The notes under the pieces: generated by a model
What the model saw: the letters and a program-made list of their open reading frames with translations, nothing else
What the model was told of the DNA's origin: nothing
Database searches by the model: none
Made by a program: the position numbers and the translations under genes
NCBI GenBank assembly: GCA_964036315.1
Contig: OZ038495.1
Location: forward strand, 23,231,621-23,295,620
DNA: 64,000 nucleotides
Source: Acanthosepion esculentum
Taxonomy: Eukaryota > Mollusca > Cephalopoda > Sepiida > Sepiidae
Direction of reading: 5' to 3'
Part shown: positions 22,155-34,350 of the stretch, piece after piece
Layout of the letters: each line of letters starts with the position of its first letter
How positions within the stretch are numbered: the stretch's first letter is position 1

Positions 22155-22490
22155 AAAACATTTAAAATCCGAAATTTTGAGATTCAAGTGGATCACTCAA
22201 CCTTGGACTGAAGACCAGATTTAATTGTTGTGAATAAGAACATGTCAGTGATGTGTACTCTTCTAGCAGACTACAGAATAAAACTAAAAGTTGAAGTGAA
22301 AAGTTAAATAAATATCTCAATCTTGCCAGAGACTTAAAAAAAAAAAAAAAAAAGAAAGAAAGAAGATATCTAAAGATGTTAATAGTGCCAAAATCCTAAA
22401 GAACCAATCAAAGTAATTGGAAAACCTGGAAATCTAAACAATAACCGAGAAACCATCGAGACAAAAGAACTAATAAGTCAGACAGAATAG
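22155..22490 (+). pseudogene. LINE-E fragment, 3' side of LTR insertion
   Basis: Continues with FEIQVDHSTLD, RPDLIVVNKN and, after a poly(A) run at 22335-22352, broken sequence. RPD...V is the same endonuclease-like motif as SPDIIVID at 19540. Confidence 0.65.
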
Positions 22491-22582
22491 TGAAGTGATT
22501 TGCTGTCATTTAATCTACACTAAAAGTCATCAGTCACTGCCATTTTGAGAGCTCAGTAAGTATAACAGAAGAACTTAAGAGT

Positions 22583-22802
22583 TACACTATTTACATTATT
22601 CAGACTATTGTCCTCATCTTTGTTGCCATATTTATTACAATGTTTTGGCCGTTGTACGCTCCGGCCTTCTTCAGGTGGTTGAAATGTCAAACTGAACCCT
22701 TTATTTTGTTCACAGGGGTAGACTGTTCTAGTTCCACGTGTCGAAATGTAATAAATATGGCAACAAAGATGAGGACAATAGTCTGAATAATGTAAATAGT
22801 GT
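22583..22802 (-). repeat. Second palindrome of the PLE-A/SINE tail
   Basis: Same design as 18865-19085: an inverted pair of the tail with a loop carrying CTGAAGAAGGCCGGAG. It shares the following 135 or so bases too (22803-22940), then has a 30-bp internal duplication of ATATATTTATAA units. Confidence 0.85.
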
Positions 22803-22981
22803 AAAAAAAATTGTGCTGTGAAAATGTTCATCTATTCAGGAAAGTATTATCGATGTAAAGAAAATATAAACACTGTAGATATTAAGTAGCACTTATCATC
22901 AAAATTTGTGCAAACAGAATGCATATATTTATAACATATATTTATAATGCATATATTTATAACATTCCCCTTACTGGGGTA

Positions 22982-23450
22982 GACACATGGCACAGTGGAT
23001 AAAGGTGCTAGTTAGATTCAGTGACAGGACCCAAAGAGTGTGAGTTCAATACCCAGTTAAGGCAGTGAAGAACATGGAGAAGGGAATTAATAGAAGATAA
23101 CTGACATCCATTGCACATGGAACTTTAACAGTCTACCCCAGTGAGTGAAATAAAGGGTTCAGTTTGACATTCCAATCACTTGAAGAAGGCTGGAGCATAC
23201 AACGGCCGAAATGTTGTAATAAATATGGCGACAAAGATGACAATATTTACATTATTCGGACTATTGTCCTCATCTTTGTCGCCATATTTGTCACAAATAT
23301 GGCGACAAAGATGAGGACAATAGTCCGAATAATGTAAATACTGTACATAATACCTCATCTCAGAAATATAGACAGACTCTGAAAGATGACAATAGTTCAA
23401 ATAATGTTAATAGTGTACATAATACCTCATCTCAGAAATATAGACAGAAC
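22982..23450 (+). mobile_element. tRNA-derived SINE (family S2) with Penelope-type tail
   Basis: The head has a box A-like TGGCACAGTGGATAAAGG and a box B-like GAGTTCAATACCC about 50 bases on. A middle region follows (to 23140), then GGTTCAGTTTGACATTCC, TTGAAGAAGGCTGGAGC, ACGGCCGAAATGTTGT and the tail ending CAGAAATATAGACAG. The last 60 or so bases are repeated in tandem (to 23450). The same head and tail sit inside the Penelope-like insertion at 35801-37061. Stem GGCT/GGCC with CTTGAAGA and GAAA looks like a decayed hammerhead. Confidence 0.7.
23244..23340. repeat. Perfect 47-bp-arm hairpin
   Basis: Arms 23244-23290 and 23294-23340 are exact complements with a 3-base loop (TCA), checked base by base. 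It consists of two inverted copies of the S2/PLE-A tail. Confidence 0.95.
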
Positions 23451-23459
23451 ATGAGAGGT

Positions 23460-23993
23460 CTAAAAGCAAACTGTTGAAAAGCAAATATTGAAATTTTTAA
23501 AATTGCTCAATTGTGGTTATATATTTTAACAAATGTTATTGACCATGGGTGGAAATTTAAGAATACCTAAGGCAAAATCTGCAATGAGAAATGATATAAG
23601 AACTGCTGTGTTACAGGCATGTGAAGAAAGAAAAGCTCTGGCATGAAATGCAGCTACTAAATGGCATTATATATAACGCTGATACTTGAATGATTAAATC
23701 ATTTAAGGATTTTTTTTAATTACATTAATTTAATTAAATTTGATAAATAAATTTAATAAATTATTTTTATTATTTAATTAATATTATTTTAATTATTAAA
23801 TTATTTAAATATTTATTTAAAAAAAAAAATGAATTACTTGAATTATTTAAATTATGTAGCAGCAGACCTAACAATGGATTCAATATAATCATTTTACTTC
23901 ATGTCAGTGGAAAATGGGGAATGACGCAAACAGATTCATGTTGAGAGCTCTAGACTGAATCACATCAGTTTCTGATTATGTCCCCGACCCTGA

Positions 23994-24035
<42 letters not shown>
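23460..24035. other. Extremely AT-rich, poly(A)
   Basis: 23690-23870 is nearly pure A/T (AATTAATTTAATTA-like), and 23995-24037 is a run of about 43 A. No genes. Confidence 0.7.
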
Positions 24036-24040
<5 letters not shown>

Positions 24041-24880
24041 ATATTTTATTTTTTGTAAACTAATTATTTTTCTGTAATTTCTGGTTGATCAAAAAGATGT
24101 TTTTGTTTTTTTTTAACTAAGGCAATCATTACATTTAAAAGATTAATTCTGAAATACATTCTGTTACATGTAATTCTATTATAATTTATTAAACAATGAA
24201 ACAAATCCATTATACATTTATTTTTTACTCTCAACTCTAAAGTAATAAATATTTTTGGAGAAAATGATTATGACATCTAAAAGAAATAAAATTTTCACTG
24301 TGACAAATTTAGTAAGCAAACTTTTATTTAAAAAAATAAAAAATAATAAAATATTTTATGAAGTACTGGAGTAATCAAAACTGATTCCTGCTATCCTCTG
24401 CTTTTTTTACAATAACCAGATCAGGCCAAAAGCAGGGTACTACTCCACTAGAGTATGGCTCTACTAAGGGATTATTAAAACAAAAAAGTTTTGATCATTT
24501 GGTCCATCCAAGAAATTTTCAGCATCTCTTCAGTCTTCCTTTGCAACAAATGCAAGATGTGTTATTCCAGTTTTCCTTTTATTTTTTTTTTATTTACACA
24601 ATAGTTTATTATTCAGGTACAAGGTCAGTGTATTCAGTGCCCTAGGTGAGAGACAGTAGTTTATTCGGATGACTGTGATATGTCAAATGGCACACAACAG
24701 TTCCTTTTTATAATAATTTAAGTTAGTACCAGAGGTAATCACCAAGTGCATTTAGTGCTATAAGCCCCCCCCACACACACACACCTCTTCATGCACACAT
24801 GCACACACTTGTTTTGTATAACATCAAAGAATAAAATCATCCAATATCTTTTCTTGGGTTTGTTACTGTCAGACAGAAAA
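24036..24880. repeat. Local duplication, units A + B
   Basis: Unit A (about 24042-24450) recurs at 24928-25290. Unit B (about 24460-24870) recurs at 26711-27115. Both copies are in direct orientation with scattered differences and small gaps. Nothing coding is recognised. Confidence 0.85.
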
Positions 24881-24927
24881 AAAAATAACATGCCAAAGTG
24901 AAATTTAAAAAAGAATTTTTCAAATCA

Positions 24928-25290
24928 GTTTTTTGTAAACTAATTATTTTTCTGTAATTTTTTTGTTGCTGATCAACAAGATATATATATTTTTTTTAAC
25001 AGGACAATTATTACATTTAAAAAGTTAATTCTGAAGTACATTCTATCACATGAAATGCTGATTATAATTTTTTAGTAATAAATATTTTTGGAGAAAATGA
25101 TTATGATATCTAAAGAAATAAAATTTTCACTGTGAAAGATTTAGGAAGCAAACTTTTATTTAAAAAAATAAAAAATAATAAAAATATTTTATGAAGTATT
25201 GGAGTAATTAAAAGTCAAACTGACTCCTGTTATCTGCTGCCTTTACAAGAACCAGATCAGGCCCAAAATGGAGTACTACTGTACAGTCTT
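24928..25290. repeat. Unit A, second copy
   Basis: Matches 24042-24450, including TTTTTGTAAACTAATTATTT, AATATTTTTGGAGAAAATGA and ACCAGATCAGGCC, but lacks an internal segment of about 45 bases. Confidence 0.85.
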
Positions 25291-25309
25291 CACTTCCCAG
25301 TTTCAATAG

Positions 25310-25580
25310 AGTTCAAAAAGCATCTCCAGGTCTTTGTGGGTGATGAATTATTTTCCACCTGGCCACAGACAAAATGTTGCAAACCACTTGCTACTCTATC
25401 ACTATTTCCATGGAAAATGCTCAGATGAACTAGATTCCTTAGTTCGACCAGTTCTAACATTCATGGCTAAGACTCGCCCTGGCCATGCACATTGTAGTGA
25501 ATCACCCACATTCCCTTTGTATTCCAGTGATAAGATGTAAGTTCAACTTGTGGAACTGAATCCCAAAAGGATACTTCCCC
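25310..25580 (+). pseudogene. LINE-J C-terminal fragment
   Basis: Open frame with LLLYHYFHGKCSDELDSLV and CSESPTFPLYSSDKM, the FYxYFHGxC region of LINE-J. It is short and truncated at both sides. Confidence 0.7.
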
Positions 25581-26705
25581 AATCACTACAATATTAAACT
25601 AGGTTAACCATTATCTTCCTCACATATCCTCATAAATTGTGCCTCTTACTCTGTAATCCTCTAACACTAGTGACTCTTGAGCCTTGTACAGAGTGGACAC
25701 CATTGTAAATAACAATTTAAAAAAAATCAGATAATGTGTTTTATATATGAAAAGAAGACAATTGCAAAGTATTTCAATGGTCTGCATACATTAAAAATAG
25801 GAACACTATCTACAATATTACTTCAACCTGAAAAATAAATCCTTATTTAAATAATCTACTTGTAGTTTATATTTTGAAATTATGCTGTCTTCACCTGTAA
25901 AATGAAGCATTAAAAAAAAAAAAAAAAAAAAATTAATTAAAAAATTCTTAGGAAAAAATAGATGCCACCAAAACATGCATTTTTCTGGAATGTCAAAAAA
26001 AAATTAAAAATAAAATTAAAAAAATATCGCTACTGAGCTTAAGAAAAAAAAAAAAAAAATTTAACCCAAAATCAGAGAATCCGATTCAAACAAAAAAATT
26101 TTCAGTATTTATTTATTTTTATGAATATGGATAGGTTATTTTATTTGAAAAACTTTGTGGAAATATGATTAACTGCAATATTTTAAACTAAAAAGTAAGT
26201 CATTTATTTCAATTAGCTAATTTTCCTAAAAGTATATTTTATTTTTTAAAGAGCATTTTTTTTTTTAACGAAGAGAATTAGTTCATGCTGACAGATCTGT
26301 CAATATGGATTATTTATGAATTTTACTAAGTAGAAAAAAAAAAGATTCCAATCAATTTAAATTCAGTTTGGAATGCACACCAAAGTATCTTGCTCATTGG
26401 GAATATTAATCTACTAGCTTGGAATTAAAACTAAAATAATTATTAGAATGCATTTTAAACATCACCATTTTCTGTAAAAATTCAGATAAAATATACCTGT
26501 AAAAAAAGACAAAATGAATAAATAAGTTTTTCTTTTGTTTTTTTTATTTTGAATAAACATTTTTGTAGTTAAAATGTATTTTAATGAAAAAAATTTGAGC
26601 AACTTGTTGAAAAGTTTTATTGAAAAAAAAAGAATTAACTTTGTTTAATTCTTTAAGCTTTTTTGAATGGTAGCAGGGAGAAATATACAATGTTTGAGTG
26701 AAAAT
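25581..26705. other. AT-rich gap
   Basis: Poly(A) runs (25910-25933, 26044-26059), otherwise unremarkable non-coding sequence. Confidence 0.5.
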
Positions 26706-26707
26706 TC

Positions 26708-27118
26708 CTGGCTCTACTAAGGGATTATTAAAAGTAAAACAAAAAAGTTTTGATCATTTGGTCCATCCAAGAATTTTTAAGCATCTCTTCAGTCTTCCTT
26801 TGTAGCAAAAGTAAAATGTGTTATTCCATTTTTTCTTTTAGTTTTTTTTATTTATACAAAATAATAATTTATTATTCAGGTACAAGGTCAGTGTATTCAG
26901 TGCCTTAGGTGAGAGTAGTTTATTCAGATGAGTGATATGTCAAGTGGCACACAACAGTTCCTTTTTATAATAATTTTAGTTAGTACCAGAGGTAATCACC
27001 AAGTGCATTTAGTGCTGCAACCCCCTCCCCTTCACACATACACGTTTTGTATAACATCAAAGAATAAAATCATCCAATTTCATTTCTTGGGTTTGTTACT
27101 GTAGCACAGAAAAAAATG
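26708..27118. repeat. Unit B, second copy
   Basis: Matches 24460-24870 from CTCTACTAAGGGATTATTAA to GGGTTTGTTACTGT, in the same orientation. Confidence 0.85.
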
Positions 27119-27530
27119 ACATGCTATAGCAAAATTTTTAAAAAAATTGCTCAAATATTCTAACTTGGTGAATAAAGCAATTCGCAATTCAATTTGCAAC
27201 TTTTTTTTTTTTTTAAAAGTGTGGTGTTTGCCATTTGGAACATGCTCAACTTGATCATCACTATTAATCGCTATTATAGTGATCGGATTTTTCAAGGGAG
27301 ATCACTTCAGGTATAAGAAATTAGAGTAGTTTCCTTTCTGTTTATTTTCAAAGTTTGTTTTTTTTAATGGATGGATTTTATGTAGGGTTGTTACCGTAAA
27401 ACAAGAAAAGCAGCACATTTATAGCGATATTTTAAGTCAAAACATTTCAACAATATTGCAATAATTTTGGGAATAAAGTAATTTCCAGGCCAGTTTTCAA
27501 CTTCACTGATGTCTGCATTCACACTCATCC
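27091..27530 (+). repeat. Two copies of a TTGTTACTGTA-type dispersed repeat
   Basis: 27091-27215 and 27385-27500 share GTT(G)TTAC.GTA.(A)CA, ATATT(C/G) and AATAAAG(C/T)AATTTCC with a third copy at 48985-49110. Function unknown. Confidence 0.5.
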
Positions 27531-29260
27531 CAAATGATTAAGCTTCTTAAGGGAGACAATTCTGGGTATGTTAAATTTCTGCATTATTTATTTGCAAATA
27601 ATTATATAAATTCTATAAAAATATGGAATAACTTGGGTTAATCCGGCCTTTAAGCATTTTTAAAGAACATTTCATTGTAAACTTTTAACATAGATAATGT
27701 ATTTCTGAAAATATACAAGTTCCACTTGAGGTCTGGAGGGAACTTGAGTGCTAATAGGTGTTCGAGGCAAGGAACCTCACAACCAATCATCAGAACTGAA
27801 GTTAATTTAATGTCCAGATAATTTTTATTTATTAAGGTGATTATCAACGATTTAATGAATCCATGAAATATTGTGTGGAGGTGGCAGAGTTAAAACAATT
27901 TTGTCTTCAGTAGGATCATTTTAAAACCTATTATTATTCAGATTAGTATTATTTTTGTTGTTATTCATAGTAGTAATGGAATCAGGCAACACTTGTCACA
28001 AACAGAATTTTCCATTCAGTTCCTTAATTCTTATTGACAACCTTAACACTCAGTCATATGATTCTGTTGAACTTTGATATCCCAATTAAAATGAAAAAGT
28101 AATTCTAAGCAAGCACACACCTAAAGATAATTGAACATATTGGTCAAGATGTATTAAAAGTAATGACAGTAACAGCTTGGGTAGCTTATAGAATAATGAA
28201 AGCATTAAAATATCGGAAAACAACTCTGAAGAATTACTTTGTAATTAAATATTTTCATCACTTGCAAAGAAGAGTTGATTAAAGTCAAAACTATGGTTAC
28301 CTTATTTATTTATTTTTTTCCATACTTCATACCTTATTTATCGAAGATTATACTAAACATGAAATTGTAGTTAATAGTGGTACAGTTTTTATAGAACAAA
28401 GTTGCTGTTGGTCACCAGTTTGTTGCGGGAAGCGTTAATTAAGAGTCAGTTATTATAACTGCAGTCACAAATTTTTCAAAAGTAATGGATTCAACACATT
28501 AAAAAAAAAAGAAGAGCGAGAAGAAATGGATTTAACACATTGAGGAATTTTATACATCCATTTGTATAGAACAACATAACTGAATGTATACAGATAGTTC
28601 ATAAAGGAAAGAAAACTTATGTATTTAGCCATAGTGTGTGTGTGTTGTCCATATGGTTTGTTTGAAATTAACTTATCAGTTTGCCAAGAGAAAGAAATGG
28701 TAGAAAAAATTTCCCTGTTGTCTCTTGTGGAGCAAAAAAGAGAGGAAGTGGGTTTGTTGTCTCTTCCTTTTATAGTCCTGAACAGCGATACCTAGCTGAC
28801 ATATTGGCAGAAAAAGTGGAGATAATCCCTACAAAATTAATCTTTAATAATATTTCTATTGTGAATAAAACAGAAGCAAGATATTTGAGAAAAGCTGTGA
28901 TGTTGTTCCGGTGTTTTACTGAAAAGATCAAATATAACTAGTTTTCTTGCTTGAGAAGTACAAAGGAACTGTGTGACCTCAGTTATATTTAATGACAATT
29001 CTGTTGGATAGAATTTTCAATGCACACAAACACACAAGTTTCCTTTGAGTTAAAAATTTAATTTAATAAATCAGAGAATGATTTTTAGTAACTTATGATT
29101 GTTGCCTTTTCCAATGATTTTATGTTTCATGAAATTAAAGTTAGTTTCACAATTGATTAAGTATATATACACACACCACTGATTCTGGTTACTGACGGTC
29201 AACTAACTCTTTTAATCCAGACAAAATTGCAATCATTTGCATTTCACACAATTGCCAGAC
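27531..29260. other. No gene recognised
   Basis: One open frame at 28681-28941 (plus, 86 residues, without an ATG at its start) is preceded by AACTTATCAG, a possible splice acceptor. Its protein matches nothing I know and has no motif, so I do not call it a gene. Confidence 0.4.
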
Positions 29261-29264
29261 CAAT

Positions 29265-29590
29265 TCACCAGGTAACCACAGGTCATGGGCTATCATGGTT
29301 CTTCATAAATTTCTATCCTTTATAGCCCTTAGTAATGTTTGTCTTTTTACCATTCCTCTCACTCCTTGTTTTACCATCCATTTACACAAACTTTTTAGGT
29401 AGGTTACTCACTGTTTTCCACCACTATCCCTTTTGCCATTGATATGCCCTATGAGCATCAAATTTTCCAAGATTTCTTTCTACATTATGCATTCCAGAAA
29501 TTATAACCATCTCTTTTTGATTCTATGTATAACTGACCTTTTTTTTTTCCATTTTCTTTAAATCTTCTTTGTTGCTGTATTTAATAATAG
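29265..29590 (-). mobile_element. Old RTE-like LINE 3' fragment
   Basis: The order of wording matches the minus-strand 3' end at 5205-5610 (TCATGGTTCTTCATAAATTT, CTATCCTTTATAGCCCTTAG, TTCCAGAAATTATAA) with much divergence. Not coding any more. Confidence 0.6.
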
Positions 29591-29689
29591 TTTAATATAA
29601 ATTTCTAACAGTTGATGATGCTGTAGAAATACAAGAGATGCATAACTAGCGGGTTGCAACTGTATCATGTTGACTTCTCTTGATGCAGA

Positions 29690-29896
29690 AAAATGGATAA
29701 TTCAGCCTGGCTCTGGAATCAAGAGTGCCAGAAAATTGGTGAAGTACCTGTATATGAATATCTTCATGCTATAAAGGAAGATCTTCATATTTATAAACTG
29801 TTTGCAAACATGACTTGCTTAGAGACGGAGGTGACGGCTTCCCTTCTATTTTTATCCATCATGAGCTGTGAGGCTCATACAAAATGTGAATGCTAA
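29690..29896 (+). other. Unassigned open frame
   Basis: A 67-residue frame starts at an ATG (29693) a few bases after TCTCTTGATGCAG, which looks like a splice acceptor; ACGGAGGTGACG at about 29825 could be a donor. The composition is protein-like (MDNSAWLWNQECQ...), but I recognise no family. An exon, a decayed repeat or chance are all possible. Confidence 0.2.
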
Positions 29897-29989
29897 ATGT
29901 AAACATTTTCTGAGATCTCAGTAAATTATAGACACCTTTGAAGTCCTGAACCCAGGCAGGAAGTAGTTCTGTACCTTTTCTTATAGGCT

Positions 29990-30508
29990 TGTAGTGATTA
30001 CTACTATGTTTGCCACGCCTACATTTTTCTCAACTGTGATTGGTCAAATAATAAATACTAACTGATCGCATTCACCACACTGAATTTTTCCTACTGTTAA
30101 TAATTCACAAACATGCTTTTGTTATAAAATCACTGATTGGGTAATTTTTCATTCAATCAGATATTTTTTTGTGTTCTCTCGAAATTTCTCCTGCCGTTGT
30201 CCTGGGAGCCTACCAATAGTAATATAAACCAGGATTCGTTCCAAAAATAGACAGTAGAAGCAGAACTCAGTAGAACTCAGCAACTCACACGCGCCTACAC
30301 AGACTATTCACTCTACTCACTGTGCGCGCACACACACACACAGAACTTCAATATCATTCACCATCAGTTCTATGTAACAAGCCAAGTTGCAACAGCGCTG
30401 TTAGTTATATATAATCCACAACTGAATTACTACATGTTCTTCTGAAAACATCATCCTATCTAATACCGAACTTTGAACATTCTTATTCAGAAAACTTGTT
30501 TTATTACA
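29990..30508 (+). mobile_element. Candidate solo LTR
   Basis: Starts TGTAGTGATT and ends TTATTACA, with TAATATAAACC near 30218 as a possible TATA box and a downstream GC-rich ACTCACACGCGCC region. The start resembles the LTR at 53208 (TGTAGTGG). No convincing target duplication, so the borders are uncertain. Confidence 0.3.
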
Positions 30509-31030
30509 TTTAATCTTTCAGCTAACAGATAAAGGGAAACTACTTCTTTCTTATTGTTTCACACATTACAAAAAATGTTTTGTATTTGTTGATTTTAATA
30601 TATATTTTATCATTGAAACAAAAATCAGTTTTCCATTGTTTTTCCTTAATTCAAAAATGTATAATTGTTAAATGCTATTCAACATGCAGCCACATCAATC
30701 TTTTCAACACAACCAGCATTTACAGGCTTTACCGTAGTTGAACTTTATGTAGAATGGAACTGTTTTACATACTCAATTCATGTTTAGATGGGAACTTTAA
30801 AAACAAAAAAGTTAAATAATTATTCAATATATACACAAGATACACTTTCAAAGCAAAGTGCAAAAAGTGGTGGTCCTATTAATTCTGATAAGCACAGAAG
30901 GTGAACCAAAGACAGCAGGATATTTGTAGAGTATATATTAGCTACCCGCAAAATGGATGAATATTTTCTGAAATATGGATAAAAAAAAAAAAAATCCTTA
31001 CTCCCTTTTTTAAAATATATGTTAAAAATC
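30509..31030. other. Nothing recognised
   Basis: AT-rich non-coding sequence. Confidence 0.5.
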
Positions 31031-31035
31031 AGGGA

Positions 31036-31186
31036 ATTATATGATTCAAAAGAAATTACTTATTCATTAATGAATTATATGATATGATTATATGATTCAA
31101 AAGAAATTACTTATTCATTAATGAATTATATGATATGATTATATGATTCAAAAGAAATTACTTATTCATTAATGAATTATATACTG
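31036..31186. repeat. 51-bp minisatellite, three copies
   Basis: A unit beginning ATTATATGATTCAAAAGAAA is repeated three times with no visible differences. The last copy loses its final bases. Confidence 0.95.
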
Positions 31187-31189
31187 AGT

Positions 31190-34100
31190 AGGTTATTTTA
31201 GTAAAAACTTTGTGGAATTATTTGGAAGTGGGTGGGGAGCTGTTTCAACTTTCCTTTTCCCCATTTTCGATATCTACTTCGGTATGTACATTTTAATGGA
31301 AGGAGGTGTTATTTTTTTATGGATATAAAAAGAAAAATGTTTGAAGTTGTTATTTCAGTATAAAAAAAAAATTAAAAAAAAAAAAATTGCAATTTTTTCT
31401 GAATCTTACTAAAACAGAGAGAGAGATTTGGTGCTTGCCTAATTTAATAAATTATCTTTCAGATTGAACATAGAAAAAACTACACTTAAGATTTATTTTT
31501 TTAAAAACTTACTTGTAATTTTTCAGTACGACTTTTAAGTTCTTGTTGCTGTTTGTAAGAGTTTTATTATTATTATTAAATAAAGACATGTCTGAAGAAT
31601 CAAAAAATGTAAAGTTTAATTCCATTTTCAAGTATGAATCTTTTTAAAAAATTAATTTTTCGTTTTAGCAGCAGTTAGATTATTTTTGCTATGGATGTTC
31701 AAAAACTCAAAAAGGAAATAATTCTAAATTACTACATTTGACGACTTTTACTTATCAGAAGATTAATATGATATATGATAATTAACTCTTAAATACAGAA
31801 TAAGAAACTAAAAGCAATGTATTAAATTCAAAGTAGCATTTAACTAAAAAGCAAAAAAAGAAGAAAAAAGTATTTTTAATGTAAGATACAAAAAAAAAAA
31901 AATGATATTCATTCTACCAAGTTTCATAAAATTGTAAACTTTTGGTCATATAAAGATAATTTTGTTTTTAAACATAAGCTAACAGCAATTTGGATTATTG
32001 CACTGCTGTTGTTCCGTATTTTTTCATATATTTTTTCGCGCGCTTTTTAAGTCAAGGATTAAATGATATTTTTCTTATTTTTAACCTTTGTCCCTACACT
32101 ACATGCTACCGTGCGCAAATAAACGTTATTCTCATTTAAGTTAAAAAAGTAAACATTAATTTTGCAAAATCCAGTTAATAAATAAATGATTTCGAAACAT
32201 ATCTCTAGGATAAATATTGATTTTTTAAAAAAAATTTTTAAAAATGTGTTTTTACATTTTTTTAGTCTATACTCTATCTATAATGACGATTTATTTGAGG
32301 ACACGATGAAGGAAGAAGAGTTTAAGGCAAGCGAATTTTTTAGATGCACCAAACTTCTAAGTACAGAAATTAATTTTTCTATTAATTTGTATTTAGCATC
32401 TAGAGTGATTACTATTAACGTTCAAGTAAAATCGAAATTTAAGTTCAAAGTCTTTATTTAAAATGCGTGTTTTTCGTTTTAGAAAGTCCGTGCGTCGGTA
32501 CCAAGCATAAATCTATTCTGTCACCTCTCAGCAACACGTGAATTAAAAGGACAATAAAAGAAATATAGGCACGGTAATTCTGACCAATCAGAAAGCAAGA
32601 AATTCTTATATACAGGCGACGTTAAAAATACAGATAGGGAAAAAGAAAAGGTGACTAAAACAGAACCATATGGGAGATTTTTAGTTTAACTCTTTGTTAC
32701 CTGTGGGTGAAAAAAAATTTGAAGGCATTATTTGTGGTGCTATGATTATTAAATTTTTTTTTTAAAAACTTTTAAATAAAATATCGAAGTAAAAGAAAAA
32801 AACAAAAACTAAGTACTTCAAAGTAAAAACAAACACCACTGGTGACACGTCAATACTCAATATTATTATTGTTCAAGGCCAATAATGCAACAAACTAATT
32901 TTAACACAAGAGAGCGCATTTATGCTTTTTTCGGGGACGCTGAAAAAAAAAAAAAAAAAAAAAAAATAGTTTTCTTACTCGCTAGTCAAATTTATTTTTT
33001 GGAAGTTGTAGTAATTTTTTATTTTTTTTTTTTATTAATGATCTGCTCAAAAGAAGCACGAAGTGGCGTTGAAAAGTTCTCAGCTTGAAAAAACAAATCC
33101 AAGTAAAATAAATAAAAAAATAAATTTATAAAAATAATGCCCAACTCTAATATTTGAATTGATCAGTTCTATGAAGAAGAGAGTCGAACCGAGTACTTTT
33201 CAGCTTCATTTTTACTTAATACTTGCAGTTTAACTTGACACGATAAGAAGTTTGAGGTTGGGGGCACTCGATATGGAACTTGCTGGTCTGCGAGAGATGC
33301 TGCTAACCCCTGTACTATGACGATCGAGCTAAAGCTGCTTAAACCTAACTAGAGAGAATATTAGGTCGTTGGAATACGGACTCAACAACATTTGAACTAA
33401 TTGTACCTGACTCAACATTGTTTTCATTTGAAACATTCAATTTACTATTTAAACAAACAATCCGTCTTTAAGCGATTGATAGATTAACTTTTTTAAATTT
33501 TAAATTCGTTTATGGGCTGGGCAGACTGTTCAAAATCAAAACTTTTTTTTTTAGTTTTAGTCTTCGGAAACAAGGCATCATTTGGGTATCCAGTTGTAAT
33601 ATGAAACTGGGGTCGCAAATCTAGTGATTTCGATTCTTACAGGGTGCCCAAAACCTTGTGACAAAAAACTTCTTAAACTCATTTAAATAGATATATAATT
33701 TACTAATCTAATGAGATTGTATTTGCTGTGCCTGTAAACTAGAAAATAAAATTATCGATTATGTTTTAAGTATCACCTGTCGTCAGCAACTGAAAAAAAA
33801 TTTGCTAAAAATGGAATTTACAACCATTTGCTTTTAAAATAAAATATGGCGATCGGATTTAATAACAGAACATAACAGTTAAAGTTAACGTTCAAAAATC
33901 TTATAGCAGGATAACAGAAATTTTAGAAAAGAAAAATTATTGCTTCATTGAAATTGACGTTCTGTACACTTATGGATTAAGCCACCCCCACCATCAAACG
34001 GAAACAACCCAGGATCAAGCATGCTAGTACAACACTCTGCTAACCAAGTGGGGGAAGACTTGTTGCGTTGAAAATGAAATCAGCATTTGAAATAATATTG

Positions 34101-34345
34101 GATTTACCGAGATTCGAACACGCATCAATGGTACTGACGGGAAACAAGTGGCAGTACAATCAAGTATTGTGTTAGAAAAAAAAAAAAAACTCTCAAAAAG
34201 CCTAAAAGTAAAACCAAGTTACATTTGTCGACGAAGTAGCTTAGTTTAAATTAAAATGGGATTAAAAATTAAAAAACATGAACAATTTAAATGCTATTAA
34301 GAGAAAAGTATTTTTTCTGTTAAATCATTTATTTACATTTTCTTT
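31190..34345. other. AT-rich region without recognised gene
   Basis: Several poly(A/T) tracts (32942-32965, 33018-33031). Short open frames (32186-32461, 32885-33088) are low-complexity. GACCAATCAG at 32582, an inverted CCAAT box, with CTTATATACAGG 30 bases on, could be a promoter, but no gene follows. tRNA-like relics on the minus strand near 33175-33345 and 34000-34130 have partial box A/B matches. Confidence 0.4.
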
Positions 34346-34350
34346 TACAG

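Noticed and set aside
28681..28941. 86-residue frame as a host gene
   Set aside because: No ATG at the start, no known motif, no supporting exon nearby.
31036..31186. CRISPR-like array
   Set aside because: The three units are contiguous with no unique spacers, and the window is eukaryotic.
32580..32640. Promoter with CCAAT and TATA-like motifs
   Set aside because: No gene or start signal follows within reach; motif matches of this size occur by chance.
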